From assembly GCF_013836145.1 (NCBI RefSeq), contig NZ_CP057483.1:868001-932000 (forward strand): 64,000 nucleotides of DNA, given 5' to 3'. The notes below the pieces were generated by a model. It did not search any database, had not been told where the DNA came from, and saw only the letters and a list, made by a program, of their open reading frames with translations. The position numbers and the translations under genes were made by a program. This stretch comes from Citrobacter sp. RHB25-C09. Lineage in GTDB: Bacteria > Pseudomonadota > Gammaproteobacteria > Enterobacterales > Enterobacteriaceae. Of the stretch, positions 36,458 through 46,824 are shown piece after piece. The first letter of the stretch is position 1; each line of letters begins with the position of its first letter.

Positions 36458-37882
36458 ATGAGCACAGAAATCAAAACTCAGGTCGTAGTACTTGGGGCAG
36501 GCCCGGCAGGTTACTCCGCAGCATTCCGCGCAGCGGATTTAGGTCTGGAAACCGTCATCGTAGAACGTTACAACACCCTTGGTGGTGTTTGTCTGAACGT
36601 CGGCTGTATCCCTTCTAAAGCGCTGCTGCACGTAGCGAAAGTTATCGAAGAAGCCAAAGCGCTGGCTGAACACGGTATTGTCTTCGGCGAGCCGAAAACC
36701 GATATCGACAAAATTCGTACCTGGAAAGAGAAAGTTATCACTCAACTGACCGGTGGCCTGGCAGGTATGGCCAAAGGCCGTAAAGTGAAAGTGGTAAACG
36801 GTCTGGGTAAATTCACCGGGGCTAACACCCTGGAAGTGGAAGGCGAAAACGGCAAAACCGTGATCAACTTCGACAACGCGATCATCGCGGCGGGTTCCCG
36901 TCCGATCGAACTGCCGTTCATTCCGCATAACGATCCGCGCGTGTGGGACTCCACCGACGCACTGGAACTGAAAACCGTTCCTGAACGCCTGCTGGTCATG
37001 GGTGGCGGTATCATCGGTCTGGAAATGGGCACCGTATACCATGCGCTGGGTTCACAGATTGACGTGGTTGAAATGTTCGACCAGGTTATCCCGGCTGCGG
37101 ATAAAGACATTGTTAAAGTCTTCACCAAGCGCATCAGCAAGAAATTCAACCTGATGCTGGAAACCAAAGTGACTGCCGTTGAAGCGAAAGAAGACGGTAT
37201 TTACGTTTCCATGGAAGGCAAAAAAGCCCCGTCCGAACCACAACGTTACGACGCCGTGCTGGTTGCTATCGGCCGTGTGCCGAACGGTAAAAACCTCGAC
37301 GCAGGCAAAGCCGGTGTTGAAGTGGACGACCGTGGTTTCATCCGCGTTGACAAGCAGCTGCGCACTAACGTGCCGCACATCTTCGCCATCGGCGATATCG
37401 TCGGTCAGCCGATGCTGGCGCACAAAGGTGTTCACGAAGGTCACGTTGCCGCTGAAGTTATCGCCGGTAAGAAACACTACTTCGATCCGAAAGTTATTCC
37501 ATCCATTGCTTACACTGAACCAGAAGTTGCATGGGTGGGTCTGACCGAGAAAGAAGCGAAAGAGAAAGGCATCAGCTTTGAAACTGCCACCTTCCCGTGG
37601 GCGGCTTCTGGCCGTGCTATCGCTTCCGACTGCGCAGACGGTATGACCAAACTGATCTTCGACAAAGAGACTCACCGTGTGATCGGTGGTGCGATTGTCG
37701 GCACCAACGGCGGCGAGCTGCTGGGTGAAATCGGCCTGGCGATCGAAATGGGCTGTGACGCTGAAGACATCGCGCTGACCATCCACGCACACCCGACTCT
37801 GCACGAGTCCGTGGGTCTGGCAGCCGAAGTGTTCGAAGGTAGCATCACCGACCTGCCGAACGCGAAAGCGAAGAAGAAATAA
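36458..37882 (+). CDS. lpd: dihydrolipoyl dehydrogenase Lpd (E3)
   Basis: FAD flavoprotein that reoxidises lipoyl groups with NAD+, shared by pyruvate dehydrogenase, 2-oxoglutarate dehydrogenase and glycine cleavage. I prefer the second of two adjacent ATGs (36458, MSTEIKTQ, 474 aa as in E. coli) because the AAGAGG ribosome-binding site is five bases before it. The FAD fold is VVVLGAGPAGYSAAF, redox cysteines are in GGVCLNVGCIPS, the NAD fold is VMGGGIIGLEMG and the active-site histidine lies in HAHPTLHES near residue 445. Confidence 0.99.
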   Translation: MSTEIKTQVVVLGAGPAGYSAAFRAADLGLETVIVERYNTLGGVCLNVGCIPSKALLHVAKVIEEAKALAEHGIVFGEPKTDIDKIRTWKEKVITQLTGGLAGMAKGRKVKVVNGLGKFTGANTLEVEGENGKTVINFDNAIIAAGSRPIELPFIPHNDPRVWDSTDALELKTVPERLLVMGGGIIGLEMGTVYHALGSQIDVVEMFDQVIPAADKDIVKVFTKRISKKFNLMLETKVTAVEAKEDGIYVSMEGKKAPSEPQRYDAVLVAIGRVPNGKNLDAGKAGVEVDDRGFIRVDKQLRTNVPHIFAIGDIVGQPMLAHKGVHEGHVAAEVIAGKKHYFDPKVIPSIAYTEPEVAWVGLTEKEAKEKGISFETATFPWAASGRAIASDCADGMTKLIFDKETHRVIGGAIVGTNGGELLGEIGLAIEMGCDAEDIALTIHAHPTLHESVGLAAEVFEGSITDLPNAKAKKK

Positions 37883-37898
37883 TCTTCTGAGTAGTTAT

Positions 37899-37960
37899 GC
37901 CGGATGACGGCTTGCGCTTCTGTGGAGGCGTAGGCCTGATAAGCGAAGCGCCATCAGGCA
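37899..37960. repeat. REP/BIME element after lpd
   Basis: Two REP-like units, GCCGGATGACGGC... and GGCCTGATAAGCGAAGCGCC...CAGGC, in the short gap between the lpd stop and its terminator. Confidence 0.8.
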
Positions 37961-37963
37961 AAT

Positions 37964-37991
37964 AAAAAGCGGCTTAACGGCCGCTTTTTTT
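37964..37991. terminator. Bidirectional terminator between lpd and the yacH side
   Basis: Stem AAAAAGCGGC / GCCGCTTTTTTT with a 6-base loop; A-run and T-run flank both sides, so it can end lpd transcription (+) and the yacH-side transcript (-). Confidence 0.85.
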
Positions 37992-38029
37992 ACATCTGCC
38001 ATTCCACCGCCTTCCACGGCTCGTGCCCG

Positions 38030-38200
38030 CTAAACTGGTTGCTGGTCGTCACCCAGCAGAGCGGTTAGCTGCGGACTGTTTTTTCCCGCCACAGCATGAG
38101 CAAAAGCGACGGCGGCTTCCTCTGGCGTAGAGAACATTTTCTGTGCGTAGCTCACTAAGGGCAGCGATATCAGCAGGGCGCTAAACAGGATTTTTTTCAT
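38030..38200 (-). pseudogene. 5' remnant of a DUF2950-family exported protein gene
   Basis: A 56-codon reading frame starting at 38200, 12 bases downstream of yacH on the same strand. It begins with a lipid-free signal peptide (MKKILFSALLISLPLVSYA) and continues QKMFSTPEEAAVAFAHAVA ... LTALLGDD, which fits the N-terminus of DUF2950 proteins (normally near 300 aa). It then hits a stop. A second frame across the break stays open to a TAA at 37990-37992 and ends SGHEPWKAVEWQM. The simplest reading is an internal deletion joining the start of the DUF2950 gene to unrelated 3' sequence. DUF2950 genes commonly accompany DUF3300 genes such as yacH, supporting the call. Confidence 0.72.
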
Positions 38201-38212
38201 TATTGGCTCCGA

Positions 38213-39856
<1,644 letters not shown>

Positions 39857-40256
39857 TTTTTACTCCCGATTCCAGAGGAAATCGCTAAGGTCGAAGCACT
39901 GCTACCGGCAGGTGCAGTGTGGGGGGAGTATAAAGAGACGATAGTTTAATTTTTGACGAATCTTGGGATCGATCCAGCGGCGTGATTATTTGAAGAGAAA
40001 ATAATGTGACCATTCGTAACAGTGGGAAATCTTCATAATGAAAAATCAAAAAGGGCATTAGACCATCCTTAACGATTCAGCCACTTTTTTATGTTGCTTT
40101 TTTGTAAACAGATTAACACCCCTCTAAAATCCTGCTATTCTGGCCGTTGCGGTACGGGCATTTACCCTACTAACTGCTGTCTCACAGGAGCGTGAAGAGA
40201 ATCGCCCAATACACGAAAGCGCCGCACTATGACAATGAGAGCGAGGAGATATCGTC
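39857..40256. other. acnB upstream control region
   Basis: 400 bases between divergent yacH and acnB. It holds the yacH promoter side, a CRP-like half-site TGTGACCATTC at 40004, the Cra-like site listed separately, and a probable acnB promoter with extended -10 TGCTATTCT (40133-40141). A GAGGAG ribosome-binding site lies near 40242. No gene was seen. Confidence 0.55.
40067..40082. promoter_or_regulatory. Candidate Cra (FruR) site upstream of acnB
   Basis: CCTTAACGATTCAGCC matches the right half of the Cra consensus (CGATTCAGC) with a degenerate left half. acnB is a known Cra-controlled gene in E. coli; the site here was found by eye. Confidence 0.45.
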
Positions 40257-42854
40257 GTGCTAGAAGAATACCGTAAGCACGTAGCAGAACGTGCCGCCGA
40301 GGGGATTGTACCCAAACCCTTAGATGCAACCCAAATGGCCGCACTCGTCGAGCTGCTGAAGAACCCGCCTAAGGGCGAAGAAGAGTTCCTGTTAGACCTG
40401 TTAATCAACCGTGTTCCCCCAGGCGTCGATGAAGCTGCCTACGTTAAAGCCGGTTTTCTCGCCGCCGTCGCTAAAGGGGAAACAACCTCTCCGCTGGTGA
40501 GCCCAGAAAAAGCGATTGAACTGCTCGGCACCATGCAGGGGGGTTACAACATTCATCCGCTGATCGACGCGCTGGACAACGACAAGCTGGCGCCGATTGC
40601 CGCCAAAGCGCTCTCTTCAACGCTGCTGATGTTCGATAACTTCTACGATGTGGAAGAAAAAGCCAAAGCAGGCAACGTCTACGCGAAGCAGGTGATGCAG
40701 TCCTGGGCTGATGCCGAATGGTTCCTGAACCGTCCAGCCCTGGCAGAAAAAATTACCGTTACCGTCTTCAAAGTGACCGGTGAAACCAACACTGATGACC
40801 TTTCTCCGGCACCGGACGCATGGTCCCGCCCGGATATCCCGCTGCACGCCCTGGCAATGCTGAAAAACGCCCGTGAAGGCATTGAGCCGGATCAGCCTGG
40901 CGTGGTCGGCCCGATCAAGCAGATCGAAGCATTAGCGAAAAAAGGTTACCCGCTGGCCTACGTCGGTGACGTTGTCGGTACCGGTTCTTCCCGTAAGTCC
41001 GCGACTAACTCCGTACTGTGGTTCATGGGTGATGACATTCCGCACGTGCCGAACAAGCGTGGCGGTGGTCTGTGCCTCGGCGGCAAAATTGCCCCAATCT
41101 TCTTTAACACCATGGAAGATGCCGGCGCGCTGCCAATCGAAGTGGATGTGTCTGACCTGAATATGGGCGATGTCATTGACGTTTACCCGTATAAAGGTGA
41201 AGTGCGTAACCACGAAACCAACGAACTGCTGGCGAGCTTTGAGCTGAAAACCGACGTGCTGATCGACGAAGTGCGTGCCGGTGGCCGTATCCCGCTGATC
41301 ATCGGTCGTGGCCTGACCACCAAAGCGCGTGAAGCGCTGGGTCTGCCGCACAGCGATGTATTCCGTCAGGCGAAAGATGTGGCGGAGAGCAGCCGCGGCT
41401 ACTCGCTGGCGCAGAAAATGGTGGGTCGCGCTTGCGGCGTCGCCGGTATTCGTCCGGGCGCCTACTGCGAGCCAAAAATGACCTCCGTGGGTTCTCAGGA
41501 TACCACTGGCCCAATGACCCGTGACGAGCTGAAAGACCTGGCGTGCCTGGGCTTCTCGTCTGATCTGGTGATGCAGTCCTTCTGCCACACGGCGGCGTAT
41601 CCGAAGCCGGTTGACGTCACCACGCACCACACGCTGCCGGACTTCATTATGAACCGTGGCGGTGTTTCTCTGCGTCCGGGCGATGGCGTTATCCACTCCT
41701 GGCTGAACCGTATGCTGCTGCCGGATACCGTCGGTACCGGTGGTGACTCCCATACCCGCTTCCCAATCGGCATCTCCTTCCCGGCGGGTTCCGGTCTGGT
41801 TGCGTTTGCTGCTGCCACCGGCGTCATGCCGCTGGATATGCCGGAATCGGTGCTGGTGCGCTTCAAAGGCAAAATGCAGCCGGGCATCACTCTGCGCGAT
41901 CTGGTTCACGCGATCCCGTTGTACGCGATCAAACAGGGTCTGCTGACCGTTGAGAAGAAAGGGAAGAAGAACATCTTCTCTGGCCGCATTCTGGAAATTG
42001 AAGGTCTGCCGGATCTGAAAGTGGAGCAGGCGTTCGAACTGACAGATGCTTCCGCCGAGCGTTCTGCGGCGGGCTGCACCATCAAGCTGAACAAAGAGCC
42101 GATCGTTGAATATCTGACCTCCAACATTGTTCTGCTGAAGTGGATGATTGCAGAAGGCTACGGCGATCGTCGTACGCTGGAGCGTCGTATTCAGGGCATG
42201 GAAAAATGGCTGGCGGATCCGCAACTGCTGGAAGGCGACGCGGATGCCGAATACGCCGCGGTGATCGACATCGATCTGGCGGATATTAAAGAGCCAATTC
42301 TCTGTGCGCCGAACGATCCGGACGATGCGCGCCTGCTCTCTGACGTACAGGGCGATAAGATCGACGAAGTATTCATCGGTTCCTGCATGACCAACATCGG
42401 TCACTTCCGTGCCGCAGGCAAACTGCTGGATGCGCACAAAGGCCAGTTGCCAACCCGTCTGTGGGTGGCGCCGCCAACCCGTATGGACGCGGCGCAACTG
42501 ACCGAAGAAGGCTACTACAGCGTGTTTGGTAAGAGCGGTGCGCGTATCGAAATCCCTGGCTGTTCCCTGTGTATGGGTAACCAGGCGCGCGTTGCGGACG
42601 GTGCGACGGTGGTTTCCACCTCAACCCGTAACTTCCCGAACCGTTTAGGGACCGGTGCGAACGTCTACCTGGCCTCTGCGGAGCTGGCGGCGGTTGCGGC
42701 GCTGATCGGCAAATTGCCGACGCCGGAAGAGTACCAGACCTATGTCGCGCAGGTAGATAAGACTGCGGTAGATACCTATCGCTATCTGAACTTCGACCAG
42801 CTCTCGCAGTACACTGAGAAAGCAGACGGAGTGATCTTCCAGACGGCGGTATAA
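40257..42854 (+). CDS. acnB: aconitase B (2-methylisocitrate dehydratase)
   Basis: Main citric-acid-cycle aconitase, a cytoplasmic [4Fe-4S] enzyme; apo-AcnB also binds mRNA. It is 865 aa, as in E. coli, starting at a GTG (MLEEYRKHV). The N-terminal HEAT-like helical domain covers about residues 1-160, followed by the swivel domain and the catalytic domains with GTGGDSHTRFPIG. Cluster cysteines are in IGSCMTN (near residue 710) and GCSLCMGN (near 769/772). Strong codon bias produces a false 521-codon frame on the opposite strand. REP elements and a terminator follow. Confidence 0.99.
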   Translation: MLEEYRKHVAERAAEGIVPKPLDATQMAALVELLKNPPKGEEEFLLDLLINRVPPGVDEAAYVKAGFLAAVAKGETTSPLVSPEKAIELLGTMQGGYNIHPLIDALDNDKLAPIAAKALSSTLLMFDNFYDVEEKAKAGNVYAKQVMQSWADAEWFLNRPALAEKITVTVFKVTGETNTDDLSPAPDAWSRPDIPLHALAMLKNAREGIEPDQPGVVGPIKQIEALAKKGYPLAYVGDVVGTGSSRKSATNSVLWFMGDDIPHVPNKRGGGLCLGGKIAPIFFNTMEDAGALPIEVDVSDLNMGDVIDVYPYKGEVRNHETNELLASFELKTDVLIDEVRAGGRIPLIIGRGLTTKAREALGLPHSDVFRQAKDVAESSRGYSLAQKMVGRACGVAGIRPGAYCEPKMTSVGSQDTTGPMTRDELKDLACLGFSSDLVMQSFCHTAAYPKPVDVTTHHTLPDFIMNRGGVSLRPGDGVIHSWLNRMLLPDTVGTGGDSHTRFPIGISFPAGSGLVAFAAATGVMPLDMPESVLVRFKGKMQPGITLRDLVHAIPLYAIKQGLLTVEKKGKKNIFSGRILEIEGLPDLKVEQAFELTDASAERSAAGCTIKLNKEPIVEYLTSNIVLLKWMIAEGYGDRRTLERRIQGMEKWLADPQLLEGDADAEYAAVIDIDLADIKEPILCAPNDPDDARLLSDVQGDKIDEVFIGSCMTNIGHFRAAGKLLDAHKGQLPTRLWVAPPTRMDAAQLTEEGYYSVFGKSGARIEIPGCSLCMGNQARVADGATVVSTSTRNFPNRLGTGANVYLASAELAAVAALIGKLPTPEEYQTYVAQVDKTAVDTYRYLNFDQLSQYTEKADGVIFQTAV

Positions 42855-42864
42855 GTGTCTGATT

Positions 42865-42948
42865 TGCCTGATGGCGCTACGCTTATCAGTCCTGGGCCTC
42901 GTTTGTGGCTTGTCGGCTGAATAAGGCGTTTAGCTGCCATCCGGCACA
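42865..42948. repeat. REP/BIME element after acnB
   Basis: Two REP-like units (TGCCTGATGGCGCTACGCTT... and GGCTGAATAAGGCG ... CCATCCGGCAC) between the acnB stop and its terminator. Confidence 0.8.
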
Positions 42949-42959
42949 ATACGCGCCTA

Positions 42960-42991
42960 AAAATCCTTCCCTTACGGGAGGGATTTTTTTT
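42960..42991 (+). terminator. Rho-independent terminator after acnB
   Basis: 11-bp stem (AAATCCTTCCC / GGGAGGGATTT, one G-U pair) with a TTAC loop and a long T-run. Confidence 0.92.
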
Positions 42992-43076
42992 ATTTTTCAT
43001 TCCTCCCACTCCCTACGCTTTTTTTCTGCGCCCAGGCTGCGATAATTACCATAAGGGCTGAGCAGAGGAACACACT

Positions 43077-43439
43077 ATGGATTACGAATTTCTGCGTGAC
43101 ATCACCGGTGGGGTGAAGGTACGAATGTCAATGGGCCACGAAGTGGTAGGGCACTGGTTTAATGAAGAAGTGAAAGATAACCTGGCCTTGCTGGATGAAG
43201 TGGAGCAAGCGGCGCGCGCGGTGAAAGGGAGCGAACGTTCCTGGCAGCGTACAGGGCATGAATATACGCTCTGGATGGATGGCGAAGAGGTGATGGTCCG
43301 CGCTAACCAACTGGAGTTTACCGGCGACGAAATGGAAGAAGGCATGAACTACTACGATGAAGAAAGTCTGTCACTGTGTGGCGTTGAAGACTTCCTCCAG
43401 GTGGTCGCTGCATATCGTGAATTTATGAATCAAAAGTGA
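43077..43439 (+). CDS. yacL: UPF0231 family protein YacL
   Basis: Small acidic cytoplasmic protein of unknown function, 120 aa, as in E. coli. Conserved stretches are MDYEFLRDITGGVKVRMSMGH, HEYTLWMDGEEVMVRANQLEF and EEGMNYYDEESLSLCGVEDF. It is flanked by its own terminator. In E. coli and Salmonella this gene marks the left boundary of the speED neighbourhood; here the accessory region begins right after it. Confidence 0.95.
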   Translation: MDYEFLRDITGGVKVRMSMGHEVVGHWFNEEVKDNLALLDEVEQAARAVKGSERSWQRTGHEYTLWMDGEEVMVRANQLEFTGDEMEEGMNYYDEESLSLCGVEDFLQVVAAYREFMNQK

Positions 43440-43458
43440 GACATTTCAATCATCAATG

Positions 43459-43490
43459 AAGCCGGGACGCTCGTTCCCGGCTTTTTTTTC
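43459..43490 (+). terminator. Rho-independent terminator after yacL
   Basis: Stem AGCCGGGA / TCCCGGCT with a short loop and eight T, 20 bases after the yacL stop. Confidence 0.9.
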
Positions 43491-43506
43491 AGCAAAAATG
43501 ATTGTT

Positions 43507-43522
43507 TGATTTTTATTAATCA
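43507..43522. promoter_or_regulatory. Operator-like repeat 1 of the sugar-acid operon
   Basis: Perfect inverted repeat TGATT-N6-AATCA. Its centre is 73 bases (about seven helical turns) upstream of copy 3, so the two could be on one DNA face. Confidence 0.55.
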
Positions 43523-43560
43523 TTTTAAAACTGTGATCAGCCGCGTATGTGAACTAAATT

Positions 43561-43576
43561 TGATTAAATATAATCG
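43561..43576. promoter_or_regulatory. Operator-like repeat 2 overlapping a TATAAT -10 box
   Basis: TGATT-N6-AATCG, one base from the perfect repeat, covering a consensus -10 hexamer TATAAT at 43569-43574. No good -35 is present, which suggests an activator or a weak promoter. Confidence 0.55.
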
Positions 43577-43579
43577 ATG

Positions 43580-43595
43580 TGATTTTATTTAATCA
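43580..43595. promoter_or_regulatory. Operator-like repeat 3 at the predicted transcription start
   Basis: TGATT-N6-AATCA, extended outward to TGTGATT-N6-AATCACA. It begins about where transcription from the upstream TATAAT should start. Binding here and at copy 2 would block the promoter. The DeoR-type regulator at the operon end is the obvious ligand protein, by inference. Confidence 0.6.
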
Positions 43596-43620
43596 CAACA
43601 ACACAACAGGCGGGAAGACC

Positions 43621-44574
43621 ATGAACATCAAAAAGGCAATAGAACGTGTACCTGGCGGCATGATGGTCGTGCCACTGGTTATCGGTGCCATTATCAATAC
43701 CTTTGCCCCGCAGGCGCTCGAGATCGGCGGGTTTACCACCGCTCTGTTCAAGAATGGTGCTGCGCCGCTGATCGGGGCTTTCCTGCTCTGTATGGGGGCC
43801 GGTATCAGCGTGAAAGCTGCGCCGCAGGCTTTGCTGCAAGGCGGCACCATTACCCTGACCAAATTACTGATCGCCATTGCGATTGGCCTCGGCGTCGAGC
43901 ACCTGTTTGGCGCAGAAGGTATCTTTGGCTTGAGCGGTGTGGCGATTATCGCGGCGATGAGTAACTCAAACGGCGGGCTGTATGCCGCGTTAGTCGGTGA
44001 GTTTGGCAACGAACGTGACGTTGGCGCGATCTCTATTCTCTCTCTCAACGACGGTCCGTTCTTTACGATGATCGCACTGGGCGCGGCGGGGATGGCAAAC
44101 ATTCCGATCATGGCGCTGGTGGCGGTGCTGGTTCCGCTGATGGTGGGCATGATCCTCGGCAACCTCGATCCGAATATGCGCGACTTCCTGACGAAGGGTG
44201 GCCCGCTGCTGATTCCGTTCTTTGCCTTTGCGCTGGGTGCGGGCATCAACCTGGAAATGCTGTTGCAGGGCGGTCTGGCCGGTATTCTGCTTGGCGTACT
44301 GACCACTTTTGTTGGCGGCTTCTTTAACATCCGTGCTGACCGTCTGGTTGGTGGAACAGGCATCGCCGGTGCGGCAGCGTCCAGTACCGCGGGGAACGCC
44401 GTTGCGACGCCGCTGGCTATCGCTCAGGCTGACCCCTCCCTGGCTGAGGTTGCCGCTGCCGCAGCGCCGCTGATTGCCGCCTCGGTCATTACTACCGCGA
44501 TTCTGACGCCAATCCTCACCTCCTGGGTCGCGAAGAGACAGGCACGTCAGGCTGCTCAGGAGACTAAAGCATGA
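43621..44574 (+). CDS. KdgT-family sugar-acid permease
   Basis: Inner-membrane carrier of the 2-keto-3-deoxygluconate permease family, 317 aa from the ATG at 43621 (MNIKKAIERVPGG), which follows an AGGCGGGAAG ribosome-binding site; an in-frame ATG 14 codons upstream lacks one. About ten hydrophobic segments; family stretches are ERVPGGMMVVPLVIGA, GLSGVAIIAAMSNSNGGLYAAL and LNDGPFFTMIALGAAG. The stop overlaps the kinase start as ATGA. Given its partners it more likely carries a four-carbon acid sugar such as D-threonate than ketodeoxygluconate; the substrate is inferred. Confidence 0.9.
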   Translation: MNIKKAIERVPGGMMVVPLVIGAIINTFAPQALEIGGFTTALFKNGAAPLIGAFLLCMGAGISVKAAPQALLQGGTITLTKLLIAIAIGLGVEHLFGAEGIFGLSGVAIIAAMSNSNGGLYAALVGEFGNERDVGAISILSLNDGPFFTMIALGAAGMANIPIMALVAVLVPLMVGMILGNLDPNMRDFLTKGGPLLIPFFAFALGAGINLEMLLQGGLAGILLGVLTTFVGGFFNIRADRLVGGTGIAGAAASSTAGNAVATPLAIAQADPSLAEVAAAAAPLIAASVITTAILTPILTSWVAKRQARQAAQETKA

Positions 44575-45842
44575 AAATGATTGTCATCGCCGATGACTTT
44601 ACGGGCTCTAACGACACCGGCGTACAGCTGGCGAAAAAAGGGGCGCGTACCGAAGTGATGCTGACCCCGGCGCAGAAACCGTCGCGCCGCGCCGATGTGC
44701 TGGTGATTAATACCGAGAGCCGTGCGATACCGGCTGAACAGGCAGCGCAGGCGGTACAGCAGGCTTTAGCCCCGTGGTGTGAAGAAACCCGTCAGCCGCT
44801 GGTGTATAAAAAAATCGACTCCACGTTTCGCGGCAATGTGGGGGCTGAAGTGACGGCGGCAATGCGCGCCGCAGGCCGGAAGCTTGCTGTTATCGCAGCG
44901 GCGATCCCGGCCGCAGGAAGAACCACGCGCGACGGGCTGTGTCTGGTCAACGGAACCCCCTTACTGGAGACAGAATTTGCCAGCGATCCTAAAACCCCCA
45001 TTATCTCTTCGCGGATTGCGGAACTGGTCACGTTGCAAAGTGATATTCCGGTGCAAGAAGTCTCGCTTGACGACGTCCGTCGTGGGCGACTGAGTGCGCT
45101 GTTAAACGCTTTCGCCGCCGACGGTGAATGCATGGTCGTGGTCGACGCCGTTGAAGATCGCGACCTGTCGCTGATTGCTCAGGCCGTCTGCGAACAGCCG
45201 CAACTGCCGCTACTGGTGGGCGCGGCGGGTCTTGCGAATGCGCTGCCGGTCAGGCTGTTTATGCAGGAGAAGAAAGAACTTCCCGTGCTGGTGGTGGCAG
45301 GCTCAATGAGTGAAGCCACGCGCCGTCAGGTGGAAAAAGCGCTGTGTCAGGGGCGAGCGAAAGTGGTGGATATCGACGCCTCCAGACTGGCATCCGTGCA
45401 TTTTGAACAGGAAATCGCGTCAATCGTGGAACAGGCCTGTGCGCTATTGAGCCACCAGCACCATACGATTTTACGCACCAGCAGACGTGCAGAGGACCGA
45501 CAGCTTATCGATACGCTCTGTGCCTATGTTGGCATGTCCCGACAGCAGTTGGGCGAGCTGCTGAGTCAGCGTCTTGGAGCGATCACGCTGAAAATTATTG
45601 AACAGGCGCGGATCGGCGGTTTGTTCCTGACGGGGGGAGACATTGCTACGGCAGTGGCCAACGCTTTAGGGGCTGAGGGGTATCGTATTCAGAGCGAAGT
45701 TGCGCCTTGTATTCCTTGCGGCACGTTCGTGAACAGCGATATTGACGACCTCCCCGTGATCACCAAAGCGGGTGGCTTTGGTTCAGACAGTACCCTTTGT
45801 GATGCGCTTTATTTTATTGAGGAGATGTACAGTGGTAACTAA
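44571..45842 (+). CDS. dtnK: four-carbon acid sugar kinase (DUF1537 family, D-threonate kinase type)
   Basis: Cytoplasmic ATP-dependent kinase, 423 aa. The N-terminal sugar-acid domain opens with the family signature VIADDFTGSNDTGVQLAKKG, with YKKIDSTFRGNVGAE further on. The C-terminal nucleotide domain contains LFLTGGDIATAVANALGAEG and the phosphate loop TKAGGFGSDSTL. DUF1537 kinases next to a PdxA2 phosphorylate D-threonate (DtnK) or D-erythronate (DenK), after which PdxA2 oxidises the 4-phosphate. The neighbourhood matches Salmonella dtnK as I recall it. It overlaps both neighbours. Confidence 0.85.
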   Translation: MKMIVIADDFTGSNDTGVQLAKKGARTEVMLTPAQKPSRRADVLVINTESRAIPAEQAAQAVQQALAPWCEETRQPLVYKKIDSTFRGNVGAEVTAAMRAAGRKLAVIAAAIPAAGRTTRDGLCLVNGTPLLETEFASDPKTPIISSRIAELVTLQSDIPVQEVSLDDVRRGRLSALLNAFAADGECMVVVDAVEDRDLSLIAQAVCEQPQLPLLVGAAGLANALPVRLFMQEKKELPVLVVAGSMSEATRRQVEKALCQGRAKVVDIDASRLASVHFEQEIASIVEQACALLSHQHHTILRTSRRAEDRQLIDTLCAYVGMSRQQLGELLSQRLGAITLKIIEQARIGGLFLTGGDIATAVANALGAEGYRIQSEVAPCIPCGTFVNSDIDDLPVITKAGGFGSDSTLCDALYFIEEMYSGN

Positions 45843-46815
45843 AACTATTGCGATTACGATGGGCGACCCGGCAGGGATTGGTCCGGAAATTATTGTTAAA
45901 GCACTCAGCGAGGATGAGCTTAACGGTGCCCCGCTGGTGGTGGTGGGGTGTCTGCAAACGCTGCAACGGCTACAGGCCAAAGGGCTGGCGGATGGCGTCA
46001 CGTTTCGTGCCATTGAACAGGTCGCCGAGGCCCGCTTCGCTCCGGGCGTGATTCACGTGATCGATGAGCCTCTGGCGCAGCCGGACACGCTGGAGCCGGG
46101 CAAAGTGCAGGCGCAGGCAGGCGATCTGGCTTTTCGCTGCGTCAAACGGGCGACCGCGCTGGCGATGAAGGGCGACGTGCATGCCATCGCCACGGCGCCG
46201 CTGAATAAAGAAGCGTTGCATCTTGCCGGGCACAACTTCCCGGGGCATACCGAACTACTGGCAACGCTGACCGAAAGCCGCGACTACGCGATGGTGCTCT
46301 ATACCGATAAACTGAAGGTGATTCACGTTTCGACCCACATCGCCCTGCGCAAATTCCTTGATACCCTCAACGGGCAGCGCGTGGAGACGGTGATTGGGAT
46401 TGCGGATACCTTCCTGAAGCGCGTCGGCTTTGCGCAGCCGCGTATCGCGGTGGCCGGGGTGAACCCGCATGCGGGGGAAAATGGGCTGTTTGGTGATGAA
46501 GAGATCCGCGTGCTCACGCCGGCTATCGATCATATGAGAGCGAAGGGGATTGATGTCTATGGGCCATGTCCGCCGGATACTGTGTTCCTGCAGGCTTACG
46601 AAGGCCAGTACGACATGGTGGTGGCGATGTACCACGATCAGGGACATATTCCGCTTAAACTGCTGGGATTCTATGACGGTGTTAACATCACGGCAGGGTT
46701 GCCGTTCATTCGCACCTCTGCCGATCACGGTACGGCATTTGATATCGCCTGGACGGGAAAAGCAAAATCTGAGAGCATGGCCGTATCGATTAAACTGGCA
46801 ATGCAACTGGCGTAA
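45832..46815 (+). CDS. pdxA2: PdxA2, 4-phospho-D-threonate/erythronate dehydrogenase
   Basis: NAD-dependent oxidative decarboxylase homologous to PdxA of vitamin B6 synthesis but acting in sugar-acid breakdown, producing dihydroxyacetone phosphate and CO2. I chose the GTG at 45832 (MVTKTIAITMGDPAG), about eight bases after a GAGGAG ribosome-binding site and giving the family length of 327 aa; it overlaps the kinase by 11 bases. Metal-binding histidines are H169 (STHIAL), H213 (NPHAGE) and H268 (YHDQGHIP). GHTELL and TSADHGTAFDIAWTGKA are also conserved. Assignment to the catabolic PdxA2 branch relies mainly on context. Confidence 0.9.
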   Translation: MVTKTIAITMGDPAGIGPEIIVKALSEDELNGAPLVVVGCLQTLQRLQAKGLADGVTFRAIEQVAEARFAPGVIHVIDEPLAQPDTLEPGKVQAQAGDLAFRCVKRATALAMKGDVHAIATAPLNKEALHLAGHNFPGHTELLATLTESRDYAMVLYTDKLKVIHVSTHIALRKFLDTLNGQRVETVIGIADTFLKRVGFAQPRIAVAGVNPHAGENGLFGDEEIRVLTPAIDHMRAKGIDVYGPCPPDTVFLQAYEGQYDMVVAMYHDQGHIPLKLLGFYDGVNITAGLPFIRTSADHGTAFDIAWTGKAKSESMAVSIKLAMQLA

Positions 46816-46824
46816 TATCCTGTT

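Noticed and set aside
40932..42497. 521-codon open frame antisense to acnB
   Set aside because: Same codon-bias artefact in a highly expressed gene; composition is His/Arg/Gln-rich as expected for antisense translation.
43578..43597. TGTGATT...AATCACA as a CRP site
   Set aside because: The spacing between TGTGA and TCACA is ten, not six; it is better read as the third copy of the operon-specific inverted repeat.
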